A stretch of 64,000 nt of DNA from positions 1-64,000 of the forward strand of contig NZ_LOBC01000022.1 in NCBI RefSeq assembly GCF_001583695.1. The letters run 5' to 3'. Positions 1 through 7,973 of this stretch are shown here, piece after piece. The position numbers and the translations under genes were made by a program. Positions within the stretch are counted from its first letter, which is position 1. The number at the start of each line of letters is the position of its first letter. Source of the stretch: Bacillus wiedmannii. Lineage in GTDB: Bacteria > Bacillota > Bacilli > Bacillales > Bacillaceae_G. The notes below the pieces were generated by a model that did no database searches, was not told the DNA's origin, and saw only the letters and a program-made list of their open reading frames with translations.

Positions 1-77
1 ATATATATGTCTAAAAATGAAACTGTACTCTATTAAATAAAATTGAGATAGTAATTGAAATTTTTAAAAATATATAA

Positions 78-266
78 AAAGAAGATCCCTTCTATAAAGA
101 TTTATTAAAACGATTAAACCGTTTAGCCACATATCTGCAAAGTAAATCTCGTGGAATTAAAGGCGCAGTGAGAGCCTATACTGAAACTGGTCTCGTAAAA
201 AGATTTGACGATCCTCTACTTATTGAATTAGATAAATTAGAGGCTATGCTAAATGAAAATAAATAA
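78..266 (+). pseudogene. C-terminal gene remnant, family not recognised
   Basis: An open frame starts just after an in-frame stop, has no start codon, and encodes about 62 residues rich in Lys, Leu and Asp, ending AMLNENK. The internal stretch SKSRGIKGAVRAYTETG reads like real coding sequence. It looks like the tail of a gene whose 5' part was lost. I do not recognise the family. Confidence 0.35.
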
Positions 267-272
267 TAGTAA

Positions 273-431
273 ACCGACATCGAAAAACGACTCAGATATG
301 TAGAGGAACAAACTGATAGAATCTTAAAGGAAACTTGCATGTATCCCCTTTTTAGAAAAACAAGTAAAACTTTAGTCAGTGGGGTTTTATTCACCCACCA
401 CGCGAGTAAAGGTGTGAAAAATTTTGAGTAA
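273..431 (+). pseudogene. second start-less gene remnant upstream of a YxiF-like ORF
   Basis: This frame is open for 52 codons directly after a stop and has no good start. Its beginning (IEKRLRYVEEQTDRILKE) has coiled-coil character and the rest is low quality. The stop overlaps the start of the next ORF. It is probably debris from the same lost gene as the preceding fragment. Function is unknown. Confidence 0.25.
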
Positions 432-924
432 TATGAATAAAAGCCGAATTGAAATTCTAAAAATGAAAGCAAAAAGAAATGGTAGTAGAAAAGAACTGAT
501 AGACGAACTTTCTAATATTGTTACAGTTTCTATGGACTCATTTATGGATCCAGAATCTAATGATTTATTTTGTAAAGACTTATTTAATACGCTAGCACAA
601 ACTTCAAACATAAAAAATTTTGGTAGCACTAATTATGAAGAAAACAGAATACTATCAATAGCATTGTTAAAAGAAATAGCTAAAACTATTAAATTTCCAA
701 TTAATCAAGGGAGACTCTTTTTCTCTAAGGGTGGTAAATTTGAAGCAGTTAAACTGAACATTGCTGAAGTATTTGAGAATTTAGAAGCGTTATCAACCAT
801 ATCAAGATTTCTAACTGGATATGCAGATTTTGTATTAGTTGGGGACGATTTAGAATTCGGGATTGTTATTGAGCGCACTGAATACCACTACGAATTCAGT
901 ATGTGGGGCGTATCCACAATATGA
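424..924 (+). CDS. YxiF-like hypothetical protein
   Basis: A cytosolic protein of about 166 residues with a Lys/Arg-rich N-terminus (SRIEILKMKAKRNGSRKEL) and no signal peptide or membrane segment. The overall look resembles Bacillus YxiF, which lies near the WapA toxin locus in B. subtilis; this is recalled similarity, not a search result. The start is uncertain: TTG at 424 gives the longest frame and an ATG lies at 433, both with weak ribosome binding sites. Upstream debris and a terminator directly downstream suggest a stand-alone remnant of an accessory locus, perhaps an orphan immunity-type gene. Confidence 0.5.
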   Translation: MSNMNKSRIEILKMKAKRNGSRKELIDELSNIVTVSMDSFMDPESNDLFCKDLFNTLAQTSNIKNFGSTNYEENRILSIALLKEIAKTIKFPINQGRLFFSKGGKFEAVKLNIAEVFENLEALSTISRFLTGYADFVLVGDDLEFGIVIERTEYHYEFSMWGVSTI

Positions 925-937
925 AATACGAAAATAC

Positions 938-972
938 AAAAGACCACTTCAAAAATGAGAGTGGTCTTTTTA
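938..972. terminator. bidirectional terminator between the YxiF-like gene and spoVS
   Basis: A stem of AGACCAC pairing with GTGGTCT, extended by A/T pairs, ends in a T run on the plus strand and also has T-rich sequence on the minus strand. It separates two convergent genes. Confidence 0.8.
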
Positions 973-1020
973 TTACTTTATCTATCAACCTTTCCAAATT
1001 ATTCATATCAACACTTTCTT

Positions 1021-1296
1021 TTAAGACCTTCTCTTCCTAGGACCTACAATTAATTTAATCGCCGTTCTTTCTTGATCATTAATAGTAACCTCTTGAAATG
1101 CTGGAACAAAGGCCAAATCAATACCACTTGGAGCAACAAATCCTCTTGCGATTGCAATTGCTTTAATCGCTTGATTTATAGAACCCGCCCCAATCGCTTG
1201 AATTTCCACATTGCCACTTGTTCTTAGTACACCAGCTATTGCACCTGCTACTGAATTTGGTTTTGATTTTGAAGATACTTTTAATATATTTTCCAT
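1021..1296 (-). CDS. spoVS: stage V sporulation protein S (SpoVS family)
   Basis: A 91-residue protein that closely matches SpoVS (86 residues in B. subtilis). Conserved motifs are KVSSKSKPNSVAGAIAGVLR, EIQAIGAGSINQAIKAIAIA, RGFVAPSGIDL and ERTAIKLIV. SpoVS is a small Alba-like DNA/RNA-binding protein that acts in sporulation and coat assembly. A ribosome binding site (GAGGGAG) precedes the ATG. The short Arg/Lys-rich C-terminal tail is slightly longer than in the classical protein. B. cereus group genomes can carry more than one spoVS-like gene, so this may be a paralogue. Confidence 0.92.
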   Translation of the reverse strand: MENILKVSSKSKPNSVAGAIAGVLRTSGNVEIQAIGAGSINQAIKAIAIARGFVAPSGIDLAFVPAFQEVTINDQERTAIKLIVGPRKRRS

Positions 1297-1439
1297 GTAA
1301 GTTGCTCCCTCTATTATTTAATCGCTCTTTTGTTACGGTTTAAAATATTTCAACGTATCTTTTATTACTATTCACACCAAAAGCAAACAATGCTACATAT
1401 GTACATTCATTCGATACTTTTCGTCTTCTTCCTGCCCCA

Positions 1440-1679
1440 CTACGTAAATAAAAGAGAATAACCATAAACTCTAATGTACAAATTTTCAAAATAGACATTC
1501 GCTTTAACGATCACATCATTGCAACTGAGGATAATGGTTTTATTTTTACATGTGAAATTAAAATAAACATTCCCACTATACTTTAACATTTCAAGATATT
1601 CCACTGATATTTTTACCAAATCATTAACCTTTTCTTCTTCAAAAATTGTTACAACTACTATTCTATTACTATATTTCAT
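1440..1679 (-). CDS. small hypothetical protein
   Basis: This encodes 79 residues, mostly beta-prone and hydrophobic, with no signal peptide and no recognised domain. The ATG at 1679 has only a weak GGAG about 16 nt upstream, so expression is uncertain. It stands alone between spoVS and a divergent spore-surface-type gene. It could be a small group-specific protein or a chance frame. Confidence 0.35.
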   Translation of the reverse strand: MKYSNRIVVVTIFEEEKVNDLVKISVEYLEMLKYSGNVYFNFTCKNKTIILSCNDVIVKANVYFENLYIRVYGYSLLFT

Positions 1680-1776
1680 CGTATTAGCACTTTATACTCC
1701 AAATCTATCACCTTTTATATAAGACAAGTATAAAATACTATGTGTATACACTTCATTCATAATAGGAGGTAATATA

Positions 1777-2325
1777 TTGGGTTCATACTATCATTCTTCA
1801 AATTCAAATAAAAAATGTTCATGCAACTCCTCTTCTAGTTCCTATAAAAAATGTTCATGCGACCATTCACATAAAAAAAGCTGTCCAGCATACGGTACTT
1901 TTTGGCAAACTGAGTTTATAACTGTTCCTTTTGGAGATCCTTTTCCATTTAATCACGTTGGCCCTATAGCAGGAGGAGTTTCCTTACTAAATCCTACTAC
2001 TATACAATTTAGTCAAGCTGGTGATTATAGAGTTTCTTTCATTTCAACGATTAACACTACTTCAAATCCTGTATTTCCACATATTCCAGTCATGACTATA
2101 TTTTTAAATAATAATCCACTTGCTAATAGTCAAGGTGATTTCGCTTTCCAAATGAATACTTCATCAAATAACGAATGTCTTCAACTAGCAGGCGAAACGA
2201 TTGTTACAGTGACAGCTAATTCCACTCTTCAACTGAAAAATAATAGTGGTTTTAATCGTCAAAGTATTGCAACTTGTGATAATGGTATTAATTCAGTTGA
2301 ATTAACAGTTATAAAACTAAGTTAA
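1777..2325 (+). CDS. spore-surface/exosporium-type protein with C1q/TNF-like C-terminal domain
   Basis: This 182-residue protein starts at a TTG preceded by an excellent AGGAGG. Residues 1-36 are a low-complexity Cys/Ser/Lys/His region with repeated KKCSC units. Residues 38-182 form a beta-rich domain whose layout (a strand at FITVPFG, then QAGDYRVSFISTI, SVELTVIKL at the end) resembles the jelly-roll domains of BxpB/ExsF and the BclA C-terminus in the exosporium. That assignment is an inference from pattern. The Cys-rich head suggests disulphide cross-linking. A terminator follows directly, so it is monocistronic. Confidence 0.6.
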   Translation: MGSYYHSSNSNKKCSCNSSSSSYKKCSCDHSHKKSCPAYGTFWQTEFITVPFGDPFPFNHVGPIAGGVSLLNPTTIQFSQAGDYRVSFISTINTTSNPVFPHIPVMTIFLNNNPLANSQGDFAFQMNTSSNNECLQLAGETIVTVTANSTLQLKNNSGFNRQSIATCDNGINSVELTVIKLS

Positions 2326-2341
2326 TAATCCTCTTCACATT

Positions 2342-2370
2342 CAGATGCTATTTCAGCATCTTTTTTTATT
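2342..2370 (+). terminator. terminator of the spore-surface-type gene
   Basis: AGATGCT pairs with AGCATCT across a short loop and is followed by a run of seven T. Confidence 0.8.
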
Positions 2371-2442
2371 GAATAATGCTCTTTTGATTCCTATAATCAA
2401 ACATAAATTCCATTGTACGTTTCTGTTAATCTAATAAACATG

Positions 2443-2486
2443 AAAAAAGTACCGAACTCTTCTACTACAAAAGTTCGGTACTTTTT
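2443..2486 (-). terminator. terminator of the lipase-like gene (bidirectional)
   Basis: A 16-bp near-perfect inverted repeat (AAAAAGTACCGAACT and its complement) has A/T runs on both sides, so it can end transcription from either strand. Confidence 0.85.
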
Positions 2487-2510
2487 ATATTAAAAACTTC
2501 TCATTCTTTC

Positions 2511-4115
2511 TTACTTCTCCACATAAACCGACTTAACAATTGTACGATTATACGGTTGTCCTTCTTTATTCGTCCCTTTTATATCCATCGTAACGTTATA
2601 TACTCCTGGTTGCTTTATGTCCTTCAAAGCACCAGTAAACGTATTGTTATTACCCTTTTGTAATTCATTGTATTCAGAGACTAGTTTCCCTTCTTTATTA
2701 ACTACTCTTACTGTTATAGAAAGATCCCCTTTCATTTCAGGTGCCACAGGTGATTTTTTCAGTTTATACTCAGATTTATTCACTTTAACTTTTGTAGGCA
2801 TTTGGAGAACAAATGGTGCACCACTATCGTAATCGCTTACAATTAAAAATGCATCTTTCGACTGCTTCGCCATCATTTTAACTTTCCATTCTCCTACATC
2901 CATTTTATCAAATTTAAATGTTCTAATTGTCGCACCACCAAAGAAAGATTCACCTTCACCAGTAGTAATAACACTATCCTTATTTGTATACATTTTTCCT
3001 TTTGGAGACATCATTTGTACTTCTACATCAGAAGACGCTGTTAAGATAGAAACTATTCCTTCAGCTTTTTTATCAACCGTAACAGTTTGCTCTATCCACT
3101 GATTTTGTGGCAATTCTCCTCCTAATATGTTTTGATTTGAAGTTGTATTTAATTGTTCTATATTTTCATTTGAATTAGTGCTGGATGCTACTAAAGCTGG
3201 TACGGCTACATTTGCTGTACGTAAATATGGTTCAATTCGAGAGAAAACAGCAGATCCTTTTCGTATATTATCATGATCAAATCTGGAATCTGTAAATAAA
3301 TGCGTTCCATATGGCAGCTTAGCACTCCACTCATTTACTAGTCCATCATTTGAACCGTATGATGACAAATATAACCCGCCCATAGATAGCGCAGAAAATA
3401 CTGGTCCCCAGCTAGTACCGGTAACCGTATAGTAACGGTTTAATTTAGCTGCTGGATTATTATCAATCGTTGAACGAAATTTTGCCATTTCCCCCATTTG
3501 TAATGAGTACGTACCATCATCTTTTTGACCTAATATAGAAGCAAGCCATCCTGCCCACCAACTATATGATAAATCCGCCAAGTTTGATCCATGATGTGGC
3601 GTCGCAAGCGTTATAACATTTCCAACAAATCGATTTGCACCATATTCTACTAATGCAGCCTGTGTATCGATACCGCCTTTACTATGTGCTACAATATTAA
3701 CTTTTTTACCGAAGTGATTATATATTTCTTCTAATTTTTGTGCTAACAATTTTCCGTTATCCCACTGACTAGCTGACCCTTTCCCAGCAGCATCATATAA
3801 TTGGATAAATACTGTTTGATAACCTGCTTTTAAAGCATAGTCATACATATCATTTATATCGTGATACACTGTCTTTCCATACCAACTATCAGCATTCCCA
3901 TTCCTTCCTTGTACAAAAAGAATTGGAGGCTTATTCTCATCGTAATTAGCAGGTTTTTGACCTAAAAACCATTCTCCAGGTGTAAATACTTCTTTATCTG
4001 GAAATCCCGTTTTAATTTCTTTTACTTCCTCCGCCTCTACCTTCGTACTAACAGCCATCGGAGTTATAATAAAAAATGCGAGAAATAATAACATACACCT
4101 TTTCAAAATCCTCAT
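2511..4115 (-). CDS. secreted alpha/beta hydrolase, lipase/esterase type
   Basis: A 534-residue exported protein with a signal peptide (MRILKRCMLLFLAFFIITP, then an Ala-rich cleavage region). Residues about 40-320 form an alpha/beta hydrolase domain with nucleophile motif AHSKGG (Ser about 143), ILFVQGRNG as probable oxyanion region, and ATPHHGSNLADL typical of triacylglycerol lipases. Residues about 340-534 look like beta-sandwich modules with a late segment resembling extracellular adhesion repeats. The ATG at 4115 was chosen over an ATG 30 nt upstream because GGGGG lies 7 nt before it. Probable role: extracellular ester hydrolysis. Confidence 0.8.
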   Translation of the reverse strand: MRILKRCMLLFLAFFIITPMAVSTKVEAEEVKEIKTGFPDKEVFTPGEWFLGQKPANYDENKPPILFVQGRNGNADSWYGKTVYHDINDMYDYALKAGYQTVFIQLYDAAGKGSASQWDNGKLLAQKLEEIYNHFGKKVNIVAHSKGGIDTQAALVEYGANRFVGNVITLATPHHGSNLADLSYSWWAGWLASILGQKDDGTYSLQMGEMAKFRSTIDNNPAAKLNRYYTVTGTSWGPVFSALSMGGLYLSSYGSNDGLVNEWSAKLPYGTHLFTDSRFDHDNIRKGSAVFSRIEPYLRTANVAVPALVASSTNSNENIEQLNTTSNQNILGGELPQNQWIEQTVTVDKKAEGIVSILTASSDVEVQMMSPKGKMYTNKDSVITTGEGESFFGGATIRTFKFDKMDVGEWKVKMMAKQSKDAFLIVSDYDSGAPFVLQMPTKVKVNKSEYKLKKSPVAPEMKGDLSITVRVVNKEGKLVSEYNELQKGNNNTFTGALKDIKQPGVYNVTMDIKGTNKEGQPYNRTIVKSVYVEK

Positions 4116-4277
4116 TAACATTCCCCCTTTTTTGAAAGGAAGCACTATTTTACTCTAGTTATTTTTGCAGGTGAAATAAATAGTAACTGTCCTTTCTTAT
4201 GAAACGTTATTCTCTCAACATGTATTCATTCCTTTTCCTATTAAGCTCATTAAAAATTTCTCAACATATTTCTAGCT

Positions 4278-4330
4278 AAAAAAGCTGCGTATAAAAGGTC
4301 TATTTCATAACCTTTTATACGCAGCTTCTT
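4278..4330 (-). terminator. terminator of the 69-residue hypothetical gene
   Basis: A 17-bp perfect inverted repeat (arms 4282-4298 and 4311-4327) is followed on the minus strand by a T-containing stretch. Confidence 0.8.
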
Positions 4331-4332
4331 TC

Positions 4333-4542
4333 TTATAAATCAATGATATACTCATCATCATATTTATCGTATTGGAGCCCTGATCCTATTTTTGATTCCG
4401 TAACTTGATCTCTTAAAAACGGTGCAGCTTCCATTTTGCTAGTTGCAATTTCAATTCCATATTTTTTCGTTAAATGGGCTAATTCTATTAAAAACCACTC
4501 TCTTCGCAATGTAACTGGAATATCCAATGTTCTTCTTTTCAT
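4333..4542 (-). CDS. small hypothetical protein
   Basis: A 69-residue protein, basic at the N-terminus (MKRRTLDIPVTLRREW) and acidic at the C-terminus (DKYDDEYIIDL), with no membrane segment. The ATG at 4542 is preceded 9 nt upstream by AGAGGTG; an in-frame GTG lies inside that binding site and is rejected as start. A strong terminator follows. No family is recognised. Confidence 0.6.
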   Translation of the reverse strand: MKRRTLDIPVTLRREWFLIELAHLTKKYGIEIATSKMEAAPFLRDQVTESKIGSGLQYDKYDDEYIIDL

Positions 4543-4707
4543 ATATAATAGCACCTCTTTAATTTCATAACTTAATGAACATCACTACATTCACGTGTGA
4601 AAACTACCTTTCATCACTAACATCCAATGAAACATTATAGTATATGCATGTCCATTTTAAACGTGCTATTACAAAACATATTTTAGTTTACATAATAATA
4701 TTATGTA

Positions 4708-4746
4708 AGAGTAGAAGAGAAAGGTATATCCCTTCCCTTCTACTCT
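4708..4746 (-). terminator. hairpin downstream of the 50-residue ORF
   Basis: AGAGTAGAAG pairs with CTTCTACTCT around a purine-rich loop. There is no strong T tract, and a second small A/T palindrome (4687-4707) follows on the minus strand. It may act as a weak terminator. Confidence 0.45.
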
Positions 4747-4757
4747 AGAAACTTAAA

Positions 4758-4910
4758 TTAAGAACATCTTGGTACACCTAAAGCTAAGAATAAACCTGCT
4801 ACTCCCGCAGTAATCGGTACTTTTAACGTAATAACATCGTCTACTTTCGTTACTAAAAAGAAAGCATTACCTTCTTGTAATATACAAGTTACCAATAATT
4901 GAAATTCCAT
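4758..4910 (-). CDS. 50-residue small protein with strong ribosome binding site
   Basis: Translated directly from the sequence: starts MEFQLLVTCILQEGNAFFLV, has a basic/acidic centre (TKVDDVITLKV), then a glycine-containing hydrophobic stretch (TAGVAGLFLALG) and ends VPRCS. AAAGGAGGGGG lies about 5 nt before the ATG, a near-ideal site for such a small gene. It may be membrane- or spore-associated. No family is recognised. Confidence 0.55.
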   Translation of the reverse strand: MEFQLLVTCILQEGNAFFLVTKVDDVITLKVPITAGVAGLFLALGVPRCS

Positions 4911-5118
4911 TTAAACCCCCTCCTTTCAATCGATATATTATACTTTATGAATTCTCTTTAAAAATGTAATAGGAAATATATCTATTTTTCCTTATATACG
5001 AAATAAATGTTTATAAGTCTATTAAAAATACTAATATTCTAAATTTATATAAATCGTGTAATATCCAATAAGTTCCTATATAATCAATAGTGAAAATCTT
5101 ACAAATGGAGGTGTAAAA

Positions 5119-6012
5119 ATGGCGATTTTGAGTAATATTGGTGCAGCTTTATTTTTTATTGCTTTTATTCTTTTAATACTATGTATCATTTCATTCTTTA
5201 AGAAAAATGGAAAAGCAAAACAATATGGTCGTCCTACTGTTATTCTTTTTATGATTTCAATTCTCTTAATAGGAATGGGCACTACAAAATCTGAACACCC
5301 AGTCATCGATTTTTTTGCTACTTTAAGTTTAATTTTATTTATTTTTTTCCTTGTTCTAGCAATCTTATCCGTAATTAAAAAGACAGGTGTAGCAAAAAAA
5401 CAATTTATTATCACTGCTATTTTATTTGTCATTTTTGTTGCATTATCAAGTATTTCAGCTCCTTCTTCTGAAAAGACGACAGCAACAAATAAACAAGTCG
5501 CTTCTAATAAGGCAGAGAAAAAAGATGATAAAAAGAAAGAAGCGGACGAGAAAACTCAAAAGCAAGAGGATGAAAAACGCCAAGCCGAAGAGCAAGCTCG
5601 TAAGCAAGAGGATGAAAAACGTCTAGCCGATGAACAAGCTCGCAAACAACAAGAAGAGCAAAAACGTCTAGCTGATGAACAAGCTCGTAAACAACAAGAA
5701 GAGCAAAAACGCCAAGCTGATGAACAAGCTCGTAAACAACAAGAAGAGCAAAAACGCCAAACTGATGAACAAGCTCGTAAGCAACAAGAAGAGCAAAAAC
5801 GCCAAGCTGATGAACAAGCTCGTAAACAACAAGAGGAACAGAAAAAAGCACAGCAAGCTCAAACACAACCTGCTGCAAGTAACAATAGTAATGTAACTTA
5901 CAAAAATTGTACTGAAGTTAAAAATGCTGGAAAAGCTCCATTATATAGAGAGCAACCCGGTTATAGCTCTAAACTTGATCGTGATGGCGATGGAGTTGCA
6001 TGTGAAAAATAG
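5119..6012 (+). CDS. membrane protein with repeat coiled coil and C-terminal Excalibur domain
   Basis: A 297-residue protein. Residues 1-115 hold about four hydrophobic segments. Residues 130-250 are an Ala/Glu/Lys/Gln-rich coiled coil that includes a tandem 15-residue unit (core DEQARKQQEEQKRQA) repeated about five times. Residues 260-297 are an Excalibur domain (YKNCTEVKNAGKAPL ... DRDGDGVACEK) with the Asp-rich DxDxDG calcium-binding loop and two Cys. Such domains occur on extracellular proteins. GGAGGTG precedes the ATG and a strong terminator follows. The role is likely at the cell surface, details unknown. Confidence 0.85.
   Translation: MAILSNIGAALFFIAFILLILCIISFFKKNGKAKQYGRPTVILFMISILLIGMGTTKSEHPVIDFFATLSLILFIFFLVLAILSVIKKTGVAKKQFIITAILFVIFVALSSISAPSSEKTTATNKQVASNKAEKKDDKKKEADEKTQKQEDEKRQAEEQARKQEDEKRLADEQARKQQEEQKRLADEQARKQQEEQKRQADEQARKQQEEQKRQTDEQARKQQEEQKRQADEQARKQQEEQKKAQQAQTQPAASNNSNVTYKNCTEVKNAGKAPLYREQPGYSSKLDRDGDGVACEK
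5595..5840 (+). repeat. 45-bp tandem coding repeat in the Excalibur protein
   Basis: About five copies of a 45-bp unit encode RLADEQARKQQEEQK and near variants (RQA, RQT). The copies differ by few bases, so copy-number change by slippage is likely and would keep frame. Confidence 0.85.
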
Positions 6013-6016
6013 TAGT

Positions 6017-6049
6017 AAAAAAGAAGCTTCTAGTAAGCTTCTTTTTTTA
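6017..6049 (+). terminator. terminator of the Excalibur gene
   Basis: AAAGAAGCTT pairs with AAGCTTCTTT and is followed by seven T. Confidence 0.85.
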
Positions 6050-6125
6050 TTATCAGAAACGATTGCAACGAATTCTCTTCCTTTTATAAAACTCATTTTA
6101 TTATTCTCAAAACTGACACATAATA

Positions 6126-6168
6126 AGTGATTTCAATCACCACATAGTTTTTCATTTATCGCTATTCT
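6126..6168 (+). promoter_or_regulatory. Fnr box and -10 element of ric (class II geometry)
   Basis: AGTGA-TTTCAA-TCACC (6126-6141) keeps the GTGA-N6-TCAC core. TATTCT at 6163-6168 fits a -10 element, and its first base lies 29.5 bp from the box centre. The same distance occurs at nirB, moaA and narG in this window. Transcription would start near 6175. Confidence 0.75.
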
Positions 6169-6208
6169 TAATTTAGATATTACATTTAAACTTTATGGAG
6201 GCATTCAT

Positions 6209-6916
6209 ATGAAACATACATTTACTGAAACTTCTATTGTTGGTGAGATTGTTACACAATTTCCGAAAGCTAGTGATCTTTTTAAATCTTATAGAATAGA
6301 TTTTTGTTGTGGTGGTAATAAGCCGCTTATTGATGCAATTCATGAAAGAAATTTACCGGCTTCTGAAGTAATTACAAAGTTAAATACACTTTATCATAAT
6401 ACGAAACGATTAAATGAATCTGAAATTGATTGGAAAAATGCTTCTTATCGTGAATTGATTGATTATGTAATTCATAAGCATCATCGTTATTTAAATGAAG
6501 AGTTACCTCAGTTAAGTCCATATGTGACGAAAGTATTACGCGTTCATGGAGCGAATCAGCCTCATTTAGCTAAAATTCATAAGTTATTTCATGAACTTAA
6601 AATGGAATTAGAACAACATTTAATTAAAGAAGAAACGGAAGACTTCCCATTAATTTTAGAATTCGAACAAAATCCAACTGATGAAAATTATGCAAAGTTA
6701 CGTAAAGTAGTAGATGAACTAGAAAATGAGCATAATCATGCTGGAAATATTATAAAAGAACTTCGTAAAGTGACAAATGACTTTACTCCTCCAGAAGGCG
6801 CTTGCGGTACTTATCGACTTGTCTACCAACGTCTTGAATCGCTAGAGTCTGATTTATTTGAGCATATTCATTTAGAAAATAATATTTTATTTCCACGTGC
6901 CATTAAGAAAGCTTAA
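6209..6916 (+). CDS. ric: iron-sulfur cluster repair di-iron protein (Ric/ScdA/YtfE)
   Basis: A 235-residue protein that repairs Fe-S clusters damaged by nitric oxide or oxidants. Residues 1-65 form the ScdA N-terminal domain with CCGG (Cys33-Cys34) and the start pattern ETSIVGEIV. Residues 80-230 are a hemerythrin-like di-iron domain with His/Glu ligands in IHKHHRYL, LFHELK, LEQHLIKEE, NEHNHAGN and HIHLENNILFP. GGAGG precedes the ATG. The upstream Fnr box suggests anaerobic induction together with nitrate/nitrite reduction, where NO is a by-product. It is followed directly by IS debris. Confidence 0.93.
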   Translation: MKHTFTETSIVGEIVTQFPKASDLFKSYRIDFCCGGNKPLIDAIHERNLPASEVITKLNTLYHNTKRLNESEIDWKNASYRELIDYVIHKHHRYLNEELPQLSPYVTKVLRVHGANQPHLAKIHKLFHELKMELEQHLIKEETEDFPLILEFEQNPTDENYAKLRKVVDELENEHNHAGNIIKELRKVTNDFTPPEGACGTYRLVYQRLESLESDLFEHIHLENNILFPRAIKKA

Positions 6917-6951
6917 ATACAGTGCAGGACATGAGTATACATGCTTTGAAG

Positions 6952-7345
6952 TGACCCCATAAAGTTAGACAGATTATTTCATTAGGCAACCTTTTATGCA
7001 TGGGTCCAGTATTGTAACGGGCCCATGCCCCTTTAGTTTTGCCTTAATTCTTTTATGATTATTGTACTTTATATATTTTGCTAGTTCTTTCTTAAAATGT
7101 TCTATACTCTTAAATTCTTTTCGATACAGACATTCTGACTTCATGATGCCAAAGAAGTTGTCAATCACTGCGTTATCGTAACAGTTTCCTTTACGAGACA
7201 TTTTAATCCCCATTCCTTCATGATATGATACACTTTTTTATGATTTACTGTACGTCCGCGATTCGTAAGTTCATCACGAATACGACGATAACCATAAAGC
7301 CCATCATGTTCGTCATAAATGGTTCGAATCAATCCTTTTCCTTTA
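6952..7345 (-). pseudogene. degenerate IS3-family (IS150-like) element, copy 1
   Basis: The terminal inverted repeat lies at 6952-6972 (TGACCCCATAAAGTTAGACA). Minus-strand frames encode the end of OrfB (MSRKGNCYDNAVIDNFFG, SIEHFKKELAKYI, then IKAKLKGHGPV) and an upstream piece (YDEHDGLYGYRRIRDEL, VNHKKVYHIMKE). About 100 codons between GLKCLV and MSRKGN, holding two of the DDE residues, are deleted, and the last catalytic Glu is Asp. The right part joins an IS6-type fragment. It cannot transpose by itself. Confidence 0.85.
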
Positions 7346-7497
7346 ATTTCTTGAACGTACAAATTAATGTGGGTGCCTTATCTATAATGAGGACTGTTGG
7401 TTCTTCAAACGTTTTTACTAACCTTTTCATAAAGGTATATGCCGCCTAATGATTTCGTGTTTTTCGGGGTTGAGATATCCAAAGTGTATCATAAAAA
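7329..7497 (-). pseudogene. IS6/IS240-type transposase fragment fused to the IS3 remnant
   Basis: In a frame different from the IS3 remnant the minus strand encodes AAYTFMKRLVKTFEEPTVLI, then DKAPTLICTFKKLKE, which matches the catalytic region of IS6-family transposases. Upstream in frame is a TLWISQPRKTRNH segment ending in TAG where Gln is expected (CAG to TAG). Only about 55 codons survive, with no ends. Confidence 0.75.
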
Positions 7498-7616
7498 ATC
7501 CTTCTGTTTTTAAATTTTGGCTTGTCTGACCTATCAATAAACCTATACACACCAAAATTTAAAGACATAGTTTAAAACAGGAACTTTAATTTTTTTATTT
7601 TAGGAGGAATTTTATT

Positions 7617-7886
7617 ATGAACAACAATGGATATTCATCTTATCCCCGACCACATGTAGATCTTCACTGTCCATTTGGACCAGGTAGCTGCCATTACGAT
7701 GTTCATTATCCAGACCCATATGGACATGGTCCTGGTGCATTAGTACCTATTAGTCCATGGGGCGGAGGAATGGGTGGAGTACATGGACCTGGCCCTGGTG
7801 GTTTATTAATACCTGTTACTCCACCATTTGGTGGCGGATTTGGCAGTGGGTTCGGTGGCGGACATTTCGGTCATGGTCATAGATAA
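7617..7886 (+). CDS. small Gly/Pro/His-rich protein, possibly spore coat
   Basis: An 89-residue protein preceded by TAGGAGGAATT. The N-terminal half is rich in Pro, His and Tyr (HVDLHCPFGPGSCHYDVHYP) with two Cys; the C-terminal half is Gly-rich with repeated GPG, FGGG and HGH. Low-complexity proteins of this type are common in Bacillus coats and exosporia, so a structural spore role is an inference. It sits between two IS3 remnants, which may have shaped its mobility. Confidence 0.6.
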   Translation: MNNNGYSSYPRPHVDLHCPFGPGSCHYDVHYPDPYGHGPGALVPISPWGGGMGGVHGPGPGGLLIPVTPPFGGGFGSGFGGGHFGHGHR

Positions 7887-7902
7887 ATAATAATGTACGC
7901 GA

Positions 7903-7940
7903 ATACAGACAAAAGAAGACACTTGATGTGTCTCCTCTTT
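7903..7940 (+). terminator. weak hairpin after the Gly/His-rich gene
   Basis: AGACAC pairs with GTGTCT around TTGAT, flanked by partly complementary A/T-rich arms. The T tract is short. Confidence 0.4.
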
Positions 7941-7973
7941 GCAGCAAATACAACGAACACAATTGGATTGAAC

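Noticed and set aside
5504-5878. Minus-strand ORFs over the Excalibur coiled-coil repeats
   Set aside because: Open frames are produced by the 45-bp repeat itself; the proteins are pure repeats with no start signals.
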